Shown in pieces: positions 23,541-35,139 of a stretch of DNA of 64,000 bases (position 1 is its first letter; the number at the start of each line of letters is the position of its first letter). A program made the position numbers and the translations under genes. Below the pieces are notes generated by a model. It saw only the letters and a list, made by a program, of their open reading frames with translations. It was not told the origin of the DNA and made no database searches. The stretch comes from Hirundichthys speculiger (Eukaryota > Chordata > Actinopteri > Beloniformes > Exocoetidae), in NCBI GenBank assembly GCA_018398805.1, contig JAGFBZ010001885.1, forward strand, positions 1,079,001-1,143,000, given 5' to 3'.

Positions 23541-25275
23541 GTAACCAAGGCCAGCATTTCACAGCTCATCCTATAACTGGGATAATATGTAAGATTTGAT
23601 TGCTGTGTTTTTTAACCACAGTTTGCACAGTATTCAAAACAGCCTTTGCCAAACCATGAAAAGCAATCGACCCTTCGGTAAGCACGGCCCCCCTCCCGCT
23701 TTTCCCTAGGGTGATTAGCTGGTCCATAGTGGAGAAGTCATTGACACTATGGACCAAAGCTAATGCTAACAGAGAGACGTTTTCACATATCACCCTCCTG
23801 CTGCTAAAGCATATCATTACTTTTTCTAAATTTAACAATGGTGAATTCAGTCTGCTGATAGACAGCTGCTCTATAGGCTTTGTTAGGATTCCAATTCTTC
23901 ATTGAAGGCAGCAAAAATCTGTTTTCTTCTCTCTGTTTCTATCCTGCATCTGTTCATACCATTCTACTGAAGGACTACAGGGCCACGTTTCCCTCTCAGT
24001 CTATCACTCTTGCTCTTTCACTTCCACATCTCTCTATTTCTCTCATTTGCTGCCAGATGAAATGCGTACTTGGTCTGGTAGAATAGAGAGAAGAAATGAA
24101 CAGATGTTGGAACAGATGGGTGGATAGAGAGAAGTGTAAGCAAAGCAGACCAGGATCTACAGCTCCATATCCGAAAAAGTTGGAAAACTGTATTGATTGT
24201 AATAAATGGCAGCATGATGTTAAGTATTTATTTTTAATTTATCATGTTGTACATGCACAATAACAATAAAGATTCTGTTCTAAATCTAACCTCCCAGTTT
24301 GAGGATCACAGCCCCTGTTTCTCCAGTTACCACTGGCACCACTGTTGCCTCCACTCTCCACTTTCTTTCAACTTTATTATTATAATTATTAGTGGCTTCC
24401 ATGTCCTCCTCTGGCAGGGTTATCATACAAGACTTTGCACTTCCCATTCAGAAGACTTTTAAGGATCTGCCTTATGAGGCTTTCAGATGGGATGCCATAG
24501 GTGCATATGGAACCGGTTTAGGAGTATTAGTCCAAGGAGGAGTTAAGATGGAGGTTATACCACATACAAGGAACATCGCAGCCACATCACTGGACTAGTG
24601 TACAAAACATCTATGCCAAGTATTGATTAGAAATCCCAGAGTCTACATGGGAGATGCCTCCAAGAGTGGTAGAGAATGAGGAGAATTAAAAAAGAAAAAA
24701 AAATAGACAGGATGATGCTTAGACATTTCAGTAGTCTGTTTTGTAGACTGAACAGGGTGTACACAGACAAATTTCACAGGCAGAAAACTGCTACTGAAGA
24801 CCTAGACTGCAGGGTGGAGTTGTGTACACAGTAAAACTAGGATGGGCAGTCTGCTAAATCTGCTTGTCCACTTTCTTGATTCATCCTCATCCATTACCAT
24901 CTTTGTTTTTTCTCAAGCAGATTCTAAACACATGTAATGGCCCAGCATGGATGCAATAGTTCACATTCTGAGCAATGAACTGTAAACCAATTCTTCTGCC
25001 CTGGCTTAAATTTTGAATTTTCTTTTGAAGCTGTATTGCAAAGTATGTTCATTTTGATATAGATATCAAAGGAAATGTAGTGTGTGTTGTGTTTCACAGA
25101 TACACACACACACACACATATTTTCCTATCTGCATCTATGTGTTTGTGTGTCAGTTGATGCACAGTGCAAAAGTGATTAAATTGTTGCTATGAAGAGAAA
25201 AACAGATGTCTATGTTGACAGAATGTATACAACCCTCAAGTTTTTAATTAAAATATTTTTTCTGTCTTTTTCCAG

Positions 25276-25419
25276 ACACAGCATATGTTCGTGTTTTCAT
25301 CAGCGACGTGAACGATAACAAGCCAGTTTTTGCAGAGGCATCGTATGAAGTTGATGTTGATGAGGACGCTGACGTAGGCTTTGCCATTCTCACTGTCAGT
25401 GCCAATGATGGTGATGAAG
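25276..25419 (+). CDS. cadherin exon 8 (R4-R5 linker, start of R5)
   Basis: Acceptor TCTTTTTCCAG| and donor GATGAAG|GTGGGT; phase 1 at both ends. Residues 416-463 contain AYVRVFISDVNDNKPVF, a canonical linker at 426-434. YEVDVDEDADVGFAILTVSA and NDGDE then open R5. Confidence 0.92.
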
Positions 25420-26037
25420 GTGGGTGGCATGGATAAAGAAATCTGAATATATAAAAGCATAGGAGTGACGGTGAGGCTGCTACTACAAATCCATTAAATC
25501 CAAAATGCAGTACCATTTTCTGAAGCACATTGCCAAAACGCCTAATTTTTCCTTTCCTTGAAAAACACTATTTTCTGCTCTGCTTTTGTCTGTCATCTTT
25601 TTGCTTAGAGGGAAGCACTAGAAGATGTCACGAAGCAACCCATAAAAAAAAAAAAAACTGTAAAAGTTTGAATCAGTCACTTTGAAAAGGCCATTTATTC
25701 AAGCACATTCAATGTAAAGAACAGAAAGGAGCCTCAAAGTATAGATATTACATCCTCTGATTTGGGGCTTGAAAATATTTTTCTCGCTTAGTGAAATATT
25801 TCTCTCAACTGAGAGGTTTATTAAAAAGCAAAATGCATCTGCTAGAGGTCCTTGGAGTCTTGGAGTTTTTCTGTTTTTTTTTTTTTTCAACTTGCTGTCT
25901 ATGCCAAACTATGTCCATGTCCCAGATGTTTTATATTTCACTAAATGCAGCTCTTATTCAAGTGAATGAGTGATGTTTCTATGGTGTAGGTAAATACATC
26001 TAAGCAGAACTACAATGCTGTAAAAAATTCAAATTCA

Positions 26038-26822
26038 AATTCAAAAATACTTTATTAAACCCCCAAGGGGGAAATTCAAGTTTCAGTACACCAATCTGGT
26101 GTACTAGGGGAGCTGCCACCGTCCAGCGCTCCTTTTCATGCCAGATCCCGTGGTCCGAGTGCTAACTCCAGATAACAGCCGTTAACAGCCGTTAAAACAG
26201 TTAACAGCCGTTAGAACCAGTATATCTCCATAACGATGACAAGTGAGATATCTCCAGGTCAGAGGAGGAAACACAGATGAACCAAACCGTCTCCTCTGGG
26301 AAGACCGAGCTCCATTCAGTCTGGCGAGCGACGGAGCCGACCGTCCCAGAGCCCGGTTCATCATGCGGACCGGACCAGGCCGTTATCGTCTCCCCCGGTG
26401 GTGCTGGGCCCCACCAGGTCACCAGACGGCCCCTGCCAGGTCAGCTGACCCATCCGGCGTGTAGACTGCTGGACGGGGGCAGCATGCTGCCGCTGCTACG
26501 TCGGGGGCTCCCGTCCCGGCTCCGTGACGCTGCAGCCTGGATCCAGTGGCGGTGGTTGCCGCGGGTAGCAGTTCAGGACTACTTAGCTTTCCCGAATCGG
26601 CCTCCAGCGACACCGTCCATGTCCGCGGCGGCAGGTCTCCACCAGCCACAAGAGGACCGATCCGCCCCCTGCAGACAGTATGTAGACATCCGACCGCAGA
26701 TCACCACAAACCGGGGACAAACTGGAGCGTCCAGCATCCAGCGTCCAGCGTCGCAGGGATAAGTCCCCGGAGACGCAGCGAGAAGCGTCCATGCCAGGCG
26801 TTGTCTGGGCAACAACAACAAA
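26038..26822 (-). mobile_element. CpG-rich retroposon-like block
   Basis: About 780 bp that is strikingly G+C- and CpG-rich in an AT-rich intron. The left end, read on the minus strand, is TTGGGGGTTTAATAAAGTAT followed by TTTTGAATTTGAATTT repeats, a LINE/SINE-like 3' tail with short tandem repeats. Just inside are several copies of a GTTAACAGCCGTTA word. The ORFs through the block (up to 161 residues) are arginine/proline-rich on both strands. This is expected from CpG-rich non-coding DNA, and I recognise no domain. It could be a retroposon whose GC-rich body is a promoter-type 5' UTR. Confidence 0.45.
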
Positions 26823-26899
26823 GTATTTGTCCCTGACAGTTTTCTTCTATTTTTGTAGTTTGTCACACTAACATGTTTCAGATCATCAAACAAATTTTA

Positions 26900-27960
26900 A
26901 TACCAGACCAACCTGAGTAATGTATAGTAATGTCATGAATCTAAGGAAAAAGCTATCCAAACCATCCTGGCCCTATGTTAAAGCACCCCCTTGATTCATG
27001 AACTGCTTTAACTGATTCATGAAGCTGAGTTTAACTTCACTGGCCACATCCAGGCCTAATTTATTGACAGACCTGTAGAATCAAGAAATCACTTAAATAG
27101 AAGCTGTCTGACAACATGATAAAGGCTGAAAGATCTCAAAAAGCAGCACATCAGACCCCGATCTAAGGAAATTCAAGAACAGATGAAATGCAAAGTCGTT
27201 GACATCTATCAGTCTGGAAAGGGTTATAAATCATTTCTAAGGCTTCGAGACTTCAGTGAACCACAGTGAGAGCCATTATCCACAAATGGAGAAAACATGG
27301 AACAGTGGTGAACCTTCCCAAGAGTGGCTGACCCAACTAAAATTACTCCAAGAGCACATCGAAGACTCATCCAGTAGGTCACAAAAGAACCCAAAAGAAC
27401 ATTTAAAGCTTTGCAGGCCTCACTGTCCTCAGATAGGTCAGTTTTTATGATTCAAAAACAATAAAAAGAGACTGGACAAAACTTACATCAATGGGAGAGT
27501 TCTAAGGCCAAAACCACTGCTGACAAGAAAGAGCACAGAGGTCCAGCTGAAGTCTGGCCCAAGAGGAAAAAACTGGCGAACCGAAAAGACATCTTGATGA
27601 TCCCCAACACTTTTGGAATAATATTCTGCAGACCGATAAGACCAAAATGTAACTTTTTGGAAAGTGTTCGTCCAGTTAGATCAGGTGTAAAACTAACACA
27701 GCATTTCAGTCACATCATTCTGACAGTCAAACATGGTGGTGGTAGCATGATGGTCTGTAGCATAATGACCTGGACGACTTGCTGTGATTGATGGAACCAT
27801 GAATTCTGCTCTCTGCCGGTAAATCCCGAAGGAGGATTTCTGGTCATCAGTTTGTGACCTTAAGATCTGACACTTGTATACTAAGTACACTTGGGTTCTG
27901 CAGCAGGACAATGATCCAAAGCACACCAGCAAGTCCATAGTTTGTTTTTTTTACCACCAC
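26900..27960 (+). pseudogene. degenerate Tc1-like transposase
   Basis: The transposase can be followed in broken frames. The helix-turn-helix region (about 27150-27240) gives KEIQEQMKCKVVDIYQSGKG. A middle part around 27590-27640 gives DDPQHFWNNILQTDKTK. The late block TVKHGGGSMMV is at about 27725-27755. The order and spacing match Tc1 family transposases of about 340 residues, but stops and frameshifts occur every few tens of codons. It sits in intron 8 of the cadherin gene, same strand. Terminal repeats were not resolved. Confidence 0.75.
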
Positions 27961-28299
27961 TTTAAGAGCTGCATACATAAAGGATGAAAAATGTTATTGA
28001 TGTCAGATGTAATGTTTCTTCACTGAAATACAAAATAACTGTGAATGTCTGACTTGCTAAGAGACTGTTGCAGTGTATAAGGAATTTAGTGTAGAAAGAC
28101 GCTAGTGGTTAAGACATGCTAATGCATATGACAAAGCTATCTGGGAGTAACCGTGCTGAGAAGCTATCTCAGCTTCACGGCTGCGGTTTTTCACACAAAC
28201 CCGTTAGTCAAATAAAAATGCCACAAACGTAATCTAATCACCAATTATTGAAGACAGCAAACCTTTTGCAGAGAGAGTTTATCAAAAATGTGGTCATGA

Positions 28300-28760
28300 A
28301 AATGGCTAAGAACAATTTGCCCCAAGAAGAAGCACCCACTGTGGCTTGTGAACAAAGTACGTAATCCACACTAATCTGTAAGAAGGAAGTCAGTGAAGAA
28401 GGTGACAACGCTATTGTTTAATTCACCAGGAAGTCCTCGGCACAAAACATCTGAAAAGTCATCATGTTATAAAACTAGTGGAATACGAAGATGTGGTATA
28501 TCGCAGTCATGTATGGCGGTCAGTGCTTTTTCTTTCATGGTGGAATTGGACAATTCTTGGTAAAAAAAAAAGGACAAATGCTGGAACTGTCGGGTCCCGT
28601 ATGGCTGGCAGATTTGATGTTTTTAGTTGACATGAAGTATCTGAGTGCACTGAACATGAGCCATCAAGAACAAGATGCAGCAGTGAGCCATTTGGATGTG
28701 TTTATGACAACACATCACACATTGCACTGCATCTTTACCGAATGAACAAAAAGAAGGCCA
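28300..28760 (+). pseudogene. hAT-type (Charlie/GTF2IRD2-like) transposase remnant
   Basis: Broken reading frames give VIKLVEYEDVVY (about 28462-28500). After a shift they give WLADLMFLVDMKYLSALNMS and a following HLDVFM (to about 28715). This order resembles the 'EYGDVxYHxxVRWLS...WLxDLAFLxDITxHLNxLN' part of hAT transposases that were domesticated in GTF2IRD2. The catalytic N-terminal part is not seen. The call rests on motif memory, hence moderate confidence. Confidence 0.5.
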
Positions 28761-28764
28761 AAAT

Positions 28765-30348
28765 ATAGAAGAGAATAGTGAAAAATGTAGTATAGCCCTA
28801 CTGTTTTATATGAAATCCTTGTATGCCTTGTGCTTTATATTCTCATAATACATCCTTTCACCTCTTATACTTTTGTGCTGTTATGGGTTCAAGGAGGTTT
28901 TAAAACTTCCTTTACTAAGACCTAGCTGGATTTCTTTTCCTTTTCAGGATGTCATTTTTCCAAGTGCCTTCTCAAATTATTCGTATTCCCTGCTGCAAAG
29001 GTTTCCACAGTCTGCATGCAGTTTTTGTTTGTCTTTAAATGAAGCTACTCTTCTTTTCTTGAAGACCTATTGTTTGACAAGGTAACAGTTCACTGCGGTA
29101 CTGAGACTTTTATTTTTATTTCTTTCACTAGCAATATGATGCAGTTGATGAAATCATTACATTTCCAGCAGCAACAAATCCTTTCCTGAAATCGTTGCTG
29201 GTGTCTGCTCTTTGGCTGAGTTAGCGCACACCTAAGTACTCTGGATGCAAATGCAGTTTGCCAAAGCCTCTACATTGATTGAGGTGGTCGCACTCAATCA
29301 ATTAATCAGTTAATCAAGTGCATTTCATAAGCATCTCCTGACAGCTGCTTATGGTCGCAGTAAGAGTGTACAGTTTGGGCTCAGGTTTTGTTAAGTAAAT
29401 GCTGACACTGTAGTATTGTCATCTGCCAAGTATCAAATTATCATCTTTTTAAATTAGCGTTGTAGGTAAGACATTATATATGTAGCAGTCTCTTTTAACG
29501 TAATTAAAAGAAGCTGCACTCATGACCATCCATCAAATACATGTAGTGAAGTCTTTTGGAAAGCTCATCAAAATTTGGAAAAAGTGAAATAATATACAAT
29601 TAAGAACAAGTCCTGATAAATTTCAGCACACTGCACTATACAAGTTTAATACAGCGTTAAGTAAACTTAGTTTTATTCCACATCACATTTCAAATTAAAT
29701 GCAAAGGTTAATGGGAAGAGGATGAAATGATGGCATACATGCCTAGACACCATTTCAACCCTCAAGTGATAGTAAGTAAAAGAGAAAGCTGAAAAGATCT
29801 TTTTCTCCAAAGTGCATTAAATTGTTTACTTTGTAGTGTAGTTTTAATACCCAGGGAAATTAACGGATGTCAAAATTGGTACAACAGGGAAAATATTTGT
29901 TTTCTCTTCATTTATTTTTTAATAAATTTTACTACTATTTTACTCTTGATACTATTTTTCTTTTTCTTTTGGGTTTCAGCACTTTTTGAAATACTTAAGG
30001 GATTCATTCAAATACTGTGGGGGAAAAGAAGAATGGGAGTGAAAAGGAGTGATGCAATCGAATGTATTCCCTAATGTCTCATTTAAAATGAAAACAGACA
30101 GACCGTACAAAACGATTTGGTTTAGAGCATTCTCCCTTCTCTTTTCTCGACTTTCATCTTGCTAATAAGCTGTGAATCTCATCTCATCTTCAGAGACTTT
30201 TCCTTTTCCTTTCATATTAACATTAGGCCTGCTAGATGCAGTGGTGATTGAGATGCAGACCTTGGCTTGGCTAGTAATTGAATTGAGAGGAACATTTTGT
30301 TGATCAGCATTATTATTAAGAATTATTTGCATAGATAAAAAAAAAAAA

Positions 30349-30379
<31 letters not shown>

Positions 30380-31297
30380 GTATGTTTAGGAAAGAAGGAA
30401 ACGGACAGTTTCTTTGATGAATTGAATTCTTGTGAATAAATATTCTGTCGTTGAAGCACTCAATGTAAATTGTTAGATATTTTTTGGAATAGACTAAAGA
30501 CACATTCTTGGTTTTATGATTGACTTTACCTGACTTTGACTTTGCCAATTCTGATACACTAATGTTGTGTTAATTGTAGACAGAATTAAACGATAAAGTC
30601 ATAAACTGAGAAAGTCTTCTGACTTATGGTACACTAACTTCACTAGTGGCAGGAACCATTATTTTAATTGAGATCTCAAGGCTTTTTTTTCCCTTTAAAA
30701 ACTGTCCTTACAATATTAATAGTCAGTGCTCTATTTTGTGCTCTAAACTGAGCACAAAAAGTAAGGTCATTTGTGTTTGGTAGATTATTTCTTTGTTGTA
30801 ACAATGCTTCTTGGCAAGAAATTTCAGTGTGTTGGAAAGCCTGATTATTTCCCTTTTAAATGGTGTCACATTTGTAAAGAACATGCTTTTGTGATATTAG
30901 CAGCAGAGCTGAGTATGTGGGTTGCCCCCATTAAGATGTGCCAAATCTTTTCTTTCCTTTTCCCCCCTTCCTATACAGTATATACAGTTTGATCATGCAG
31001 CAGATGTTAGTTTTCCTGTGTGTAGGTGTGAGTCAGAGTGAATGTGTCCTTCACCAGCCCTTGTTGTCAGTCTGATCTGACATATAGATTGATCATTTTA
31101 TTAACACCTGATTCTGTCAGAGTTCTAAACTCACAGACAGTGAGGCATGAGAGAACAGACAAAGACTCGGCAGTCAGTGATGGGTGTGGTGTGTGTAGTA
31201 CGGTGATGCATGTGGTTTGCCGTGTGTGTAAATGAGTGTGTGGTGGTTTCAGCTAAAAATTTATATTACAGTTATAAGTTATAATTTCCCTTCATGG
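28765..31297. other. intron 8 middle, no gene recognised
   Basis: AT-rich intron with a (GT)n tract at 30349-30374. Small ORFs on either strand have no recognisable content. I see no exon with paired splice sites that would fit the cadherin frame, and none is needed, because exons 8 and 9 join cleanly. Confidence 0.55.
30349..30374. repeat. (GT)n microsatellite
   Basis: Thirteen GT dinucleotides preceded by a short poly-A tract. Confidence 0.95.
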
Positions 31298-31308
31298 TTT
31301 GTTCTTGA

Positions 31309-31664
31309 GCACGGTGGCTTGGTGGTCAGCACTGTTGGCTCACAGCTAGAAGGTTCCTGGTTCAAACCTCAGCAGGGGTCTTTCTGTGTGGAGTTTGCAT
31401 GTTCTCCCTGTGCTTGCGTGGGTTTCCTCCGGGTACTCCGGCTTCCTCCTACAGGTCTAAAGACATGCATATTAAGTTAATTGGTGGTTCTAAATTGCCC
31501 GTAGGAGTGATTGTGAGTGTGCATGATTGTTCATTTATATGTGGCCCTGCGATGGACCTGTCCAGGGTGGACCCCTGCTTTTCACCCGAAGAGAGCTGGG
31601 ATAGACTCCAGCAGATCCCCGTGACCCTGCAGAGGATTAAACGGGCATAGACAATGGATGGATG
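31309..31664 (+). mobile_element. tRNA-derived SINE with 11-bp target duplication
   Basis: A 356-bp SINE. The tRNA-like head starts GCACGGTGGCTTGGTGGTCA and its B-box-like word is GGTTCAAACC. The body contains GTGTGGAGTTTGCATGTTCT and GGGTACTCCGGCTTCCTCC, and the tail ends CAATGGATGGATG. The 11-bp word TTTGTTCTTGA lies immediately on both sides (31298-31308 and 31665-31675), a perfect target-site duplication. This proves retroposition and fixes both ends. Related pieces are at 31915-32098, 41410-41600 and 60265-60340. Confidence 0.9.
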
Positions 31665-31914
31665 TTTGTTCTTGATAATATTCTGATTTTTGAACATCAA
31701 ATATTTGGTAAATTCCAAAACTTCTATTTGTGTTTCCCTTGAATATGCATAAACCCTAACCCTGTATTTTATTTTATTAACATGTATTCACTGTTATTTT
31801 AAGCAGATTAAGGCCTCTCAACAATCAGATGTAATACACAGTCTCTGATTGGGTTTCTTCAGCTCTAGAAAGCTGTGCTCAGCCTCAGATGATAGATGCC
31901 TGGGGTGAGACAGC

Positions 31915-32098
31915 TTTCATCACCCATCCATCCATCATATATACTCACTTATTCATATTTAGGGTCACAGGGATGAATTGGAGCCTATCCCAGCTGTCTT
32001 TGAGTGAAAAGTAAGGGTATATCCTGGACAGGTTGCCGGTCCATCACAGGCCCACATAGAGACAAACAACCACACACTCTCACGCTCACTCTTTCATA
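31915..32098 (-). mobile_element. SINE fragment, inverted relative to 31309-31664
   Basis: The reverse complement reads GGCCTGTGATGGACCGGCAA, AGCTGGGATAGGCTCCAATT and a GATGGATGGATG tail. This matches the 3' half of the SINE at 31309-31664. It lies about 250 bp away in opposite orientation, upstream of cadherin exon 9. Confidence 0.8.
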
Positions 32099-32248
32099 GT
32101 TCATTCATGGTACTAATACGTTAAAGGAGCCTTTCACTCTCACCACAACTCTAAAACGATTAAATTACTTTAGCCTGTTCTGTGAGCCACTGATGTTCAT
32201 TTTTTTACAAACTTGCAGTCTTTTACTCACCTGCATTTTCTTACTTAG

Positions 32249-32369
32249 GTGGAAATGCCAAATTGCGTTACCAGATCACATCGGGAAACACTGGAGGCGT
32301 GTTTGATGTGGAGCCAGAGGTGGGCACGATCTTCATCGCCCAGCCACTGGACTATGAACAGAACAAAAG
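32249..32369 (+). CDS. cadherin exon 9 (R5 middle)
   Basis: Acceptor TTCTTACTTAG| and donor AACAAAAG|GTAGGT; phase 1 in, phase 2 out. Residues 464-503 read GGNAKLRYQITSGNTGGVFD, then VGTIFIAQPLDYEQNK, the LDYE strand. It continues R5 directly from exon 8. Confidence 0.92.
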
Positions 32370-32638
32370 GTAGGTTCGGGGGAAGACTGATATTTTATTG
32401 GGAATCAGGTATTATGTTTTATTATACACACTTTAAAATTATCACAACAGACTACACGATAAAGACTTTTTTTTTTCAATTCTTTGGGACAGCTGGTTCT
32501 TTTACACAACTCATCGCACATGTCAGGTTGCACAGTGCATCTACAGGGTATTTCTTTAACATGCAGTAGTTAGAAGTTTGCGATAGTCTCAGGAGATACA
32601 TTTTCATAGAACGAGATGTCACTTCTTTATTTACTCAG

Positions 32639-32801
32639 GTACAAACTTCATGTCCTGGCCTCAGATGGGAAGTGGGAAGACTACACGACAGTGAACGTAA
32701 ATGTGGTTAACAAGAATGACGAGGCTCCGGTGTTCACTGTCAATGAGTACTATGGCAGCGTGACAGAAGAGCTGGATGGTTCACCCGTGTTTGTGCTACA
32801 G
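32639..32801 (+). CDS. cadherin exon 10 (end of R5, start of R6)
   Basis: Acceptor ATTTACTCAG| and donor GTGCTACAG|GTACAA; phase 2 in, phase 0 out. Residues 504-558 include RYKLHVLASDGKWEDYTTVN. The linker NKNDEAPVF (528-536) lacks the first Asp and ends NDE instead of NDN. NEYYGSVTEELDGSPVFVLQ opens R6. Confidence 0.92.
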
Positions 32802-32983
32802 GTACAATTCAATCATTATTCGGCTTCGTGACTGATCATGTGACAGGCTATTGCAACCCCTTGTTTATTTGGGATGTTTATTCAATCATTTGCAGCTCAT
32901 GACTAACAAGTAAATGTAAACATATCCTCCTTATGAAAACTATGTAGACAAGATATGTCTTTTCTCAGTTATTAAAAACACAG

Positions 32984-33270
32984 TTGCAGTGACAAGAAAA
33001 AGTATGTGAACCCCTTCAGGGAATCTGTTTTTCCTGCATCAATTTAAAAACAATAAAAAGATCCTAATTTAATATAAGACACCATTCCATCCATTAAACA
33101 CATCCATTAAAAGTTCACAGTCTTGGAGGGGAGAGAAAGTAAACCCTTGGAGTTAAAAGATGGTTGAAACTCCTTTGGGGTAATGACAAGCAAGACTCTC
33201 AAGCAAGAGTTTATTTGTAGCACTGGATCTGAAAAGTTCTCTTGAGGTCATTCAGCAGCATCTCTATAGG
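32984..33270. mobile_element. Tc1/mariner-like non-coding remnant
   Basis: Starts with a GACAAGAAAAAGTATGTGAA terminus of the Tc1/mariner style and continues through a degraded 5' leader-like region. No transposase coding or second terminus was found. Confidence 0.4.
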
Positions 33271-33517
33271 GTTACGCTCACACGCTCACTGCAGCATGTC
33301 TTTTTCTGAAGCTATGCGGTGGTGTGCGCATGTGTATATATATATATATACTATGGTTTACTTTGGTTTTATGAGTCAAAACACATTACAGGAATACATT
33401 TCATACATTATCCAGATTATGGACTCTAAGATGTCACTTAACTTAAGTGATAGTGTGGTCATGGTCAAAACAGATGAGCCAAGGTAATCTTAATTTTGTT
33501 TGTGGACAGAAAAATGT

Positions 33518-33541
33518 AAAAAAAAAAAAAAAAAAAAAAAA
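33518..33541. repeat. poly-A tract
   Basis: A run of about 24 adenines, possibly the tail of an unrecognised retroposon. Confidence 0.9.
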
Positions 33542-34011
33542 GGACAGTTGTACATGAATGTCCTTCCCGTTCGCTGCTATGTTTTCATAATTTTGTCAAT
33601 TGCTGATGGACGTTTAAGGAAGTTCATGGCATCTGCCACCATAAAACTGGATCAGCACTTATATATATTTATAATAAAATAGGCAAGGCTTAGAATAGCA
33701 AGCTGTAAAGTAATATGTTTGACTTTACCCCTCTTGTATCACTTACATGTGTGATATGCTGATTTGTTGCTTCTGATGTGCTGAGTATGAGCATGAAGGA
33801 CCAGACAGGTCAATGCAGGTAGTTGAGATGAGGGTTAGAGATGAACTGGGACTTTAGATGGATTTACCTATTATAGTTCATTGCTACACTAGGCAGCTGT
33901 TGAGTGCTGCAGAGAAGACATCCGTCTACATTGGTAGTATTTTAACAATTGAACAAAATTCATTGCTCAGTTATTACAGTCACAATCTCGCTGCTTTCTG
34001 TGACGTTTCAG

Positions 34012-34680
34012 GTAACAGCATCTGACCCAGATAAGGACGCTGACCAGGAAGCCTTGCGTTACTCCCTCCATGGCCAGGGTGCGGAAAGTGAATTTGTCAT
34101 TGATGAGGTCACAGGCAAGATCTATGCCCAGCAGACCTTGGATCGCGAAGAGCGTGCTGTTTGGCGCTTTGTCGTCCTGGCTACAGATGAGGGTGGTGAA
34201 GGTCTGACAGGCTTCACAGATGTCATCATCAATGTGTGGGATATCAATGACAATGCTCCAGTCTTCACATGTGCTCTCAGCTGTCATGGAGAAGTAGCAG
34301 AGAACTCGGTAATGGGAACATCTGTTATGGAGATGACCGCGACTGACCTGGATGATTCAGCTGTGGGGCAGAACGCCGTGCTCTCTTACAGGATTGTTGG
34401 CACTTTTGATGCCACTATCGCTGAAGTGGGAGGAGTACCTGCCTTCTCAGAAATTTTCACTGTCAACCCCACCACAGGGACCATCACTGTGGGGATGGGT
34501 GGCCTGGACAGAGAACAGGTTGAGTCCTACCTTCTGGTTGTGGAGGCCAGAGATGGGGGAGGTATGACAGGGACTGGAACTGCAACCATTCAGATCAAGG
34601 ACATGAACGATCATGCTCCAAGATTCACTGATCACTCCTGCCAGGCAAGGATCTCTGAGAATGCAGAACCCAATACAGAG
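34012..34680 (+). CDS. cadherin exon 11, large (R6, R7, start of R8)
   Basis: The largest exon (669 bp, phase 0 at both ends) follows CGTTTCAG| and ends ACAGAG|GTGGGT. Residues 559-781 complete R6 (TASDPDKDADQEALRYS, QTLDREERAVWRFVVLATD, linker DINDNAPVF at 635-643). They contain all of R7 (GEVAENSVMGTSVMEM, GGLDREQVESYLLVVEARD, linker DMNDHAPRF at 755-763) and begin R8 (ARISENAEPNTE). Cysteines near 646, 649 and 768 in the inter-repeat segments are unusual for classic EC repeats. Merging of neighbouring exons, or lack of intron gain, may explain the size. Confidence 0.95.
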
Positions 34681-35139
34681 GTGGGTCAGGAGGGTTTCAG
34701 TGCACCAGATCAGCTTATTATACTTTAACTAATACTTCCATTCATTTGAAATGACATTTATAGGCCACCTAAAAAGTGAACTGACTTCAAGCAATGTGAT
34801 TCTTTAGGATGAATGTTTTCTTCATTAGGACAGGGCATAATGAAACTCACAGATAAACAACACACAAATATGTTTGTTTTTGCAGGACATAAATTTATGA
34901 TGTAAACATGACAAGTTAATATATTTTCTAAATGGAATACTGCTACTAAATTGACTCATACAAAATGTCACTTGTGTTATAATGTGTTAAGCTGATGCTG
35001 ACACAGAACTGCAGGGAATACAATGGAGCCACACCTACAGCTTTGAGCAACTGTTTGTAGTTTCTAACTCGCTTTTTTCCTAATGTTCTGGGACTGTGAA
35101 CTGGATACAAAATAATCTCTTGCATTAGCAGTATATTAG

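Noticed and set aside
23566..23838. 90-residue minus-strand ORF opposite intron 7
   Set aside because: No recognisable domain, no splice support, and random ORFs of this size are expected in 64 kb.
26277..26762. 161-residue ORF in the CpG-rich block
   Set aside because: Both strands are open in several frames because the block is GC-rich with few stop codons. The translation is low-complexity Arg/Pro/Ser with no domain, and the block has a retroposon-like tail.
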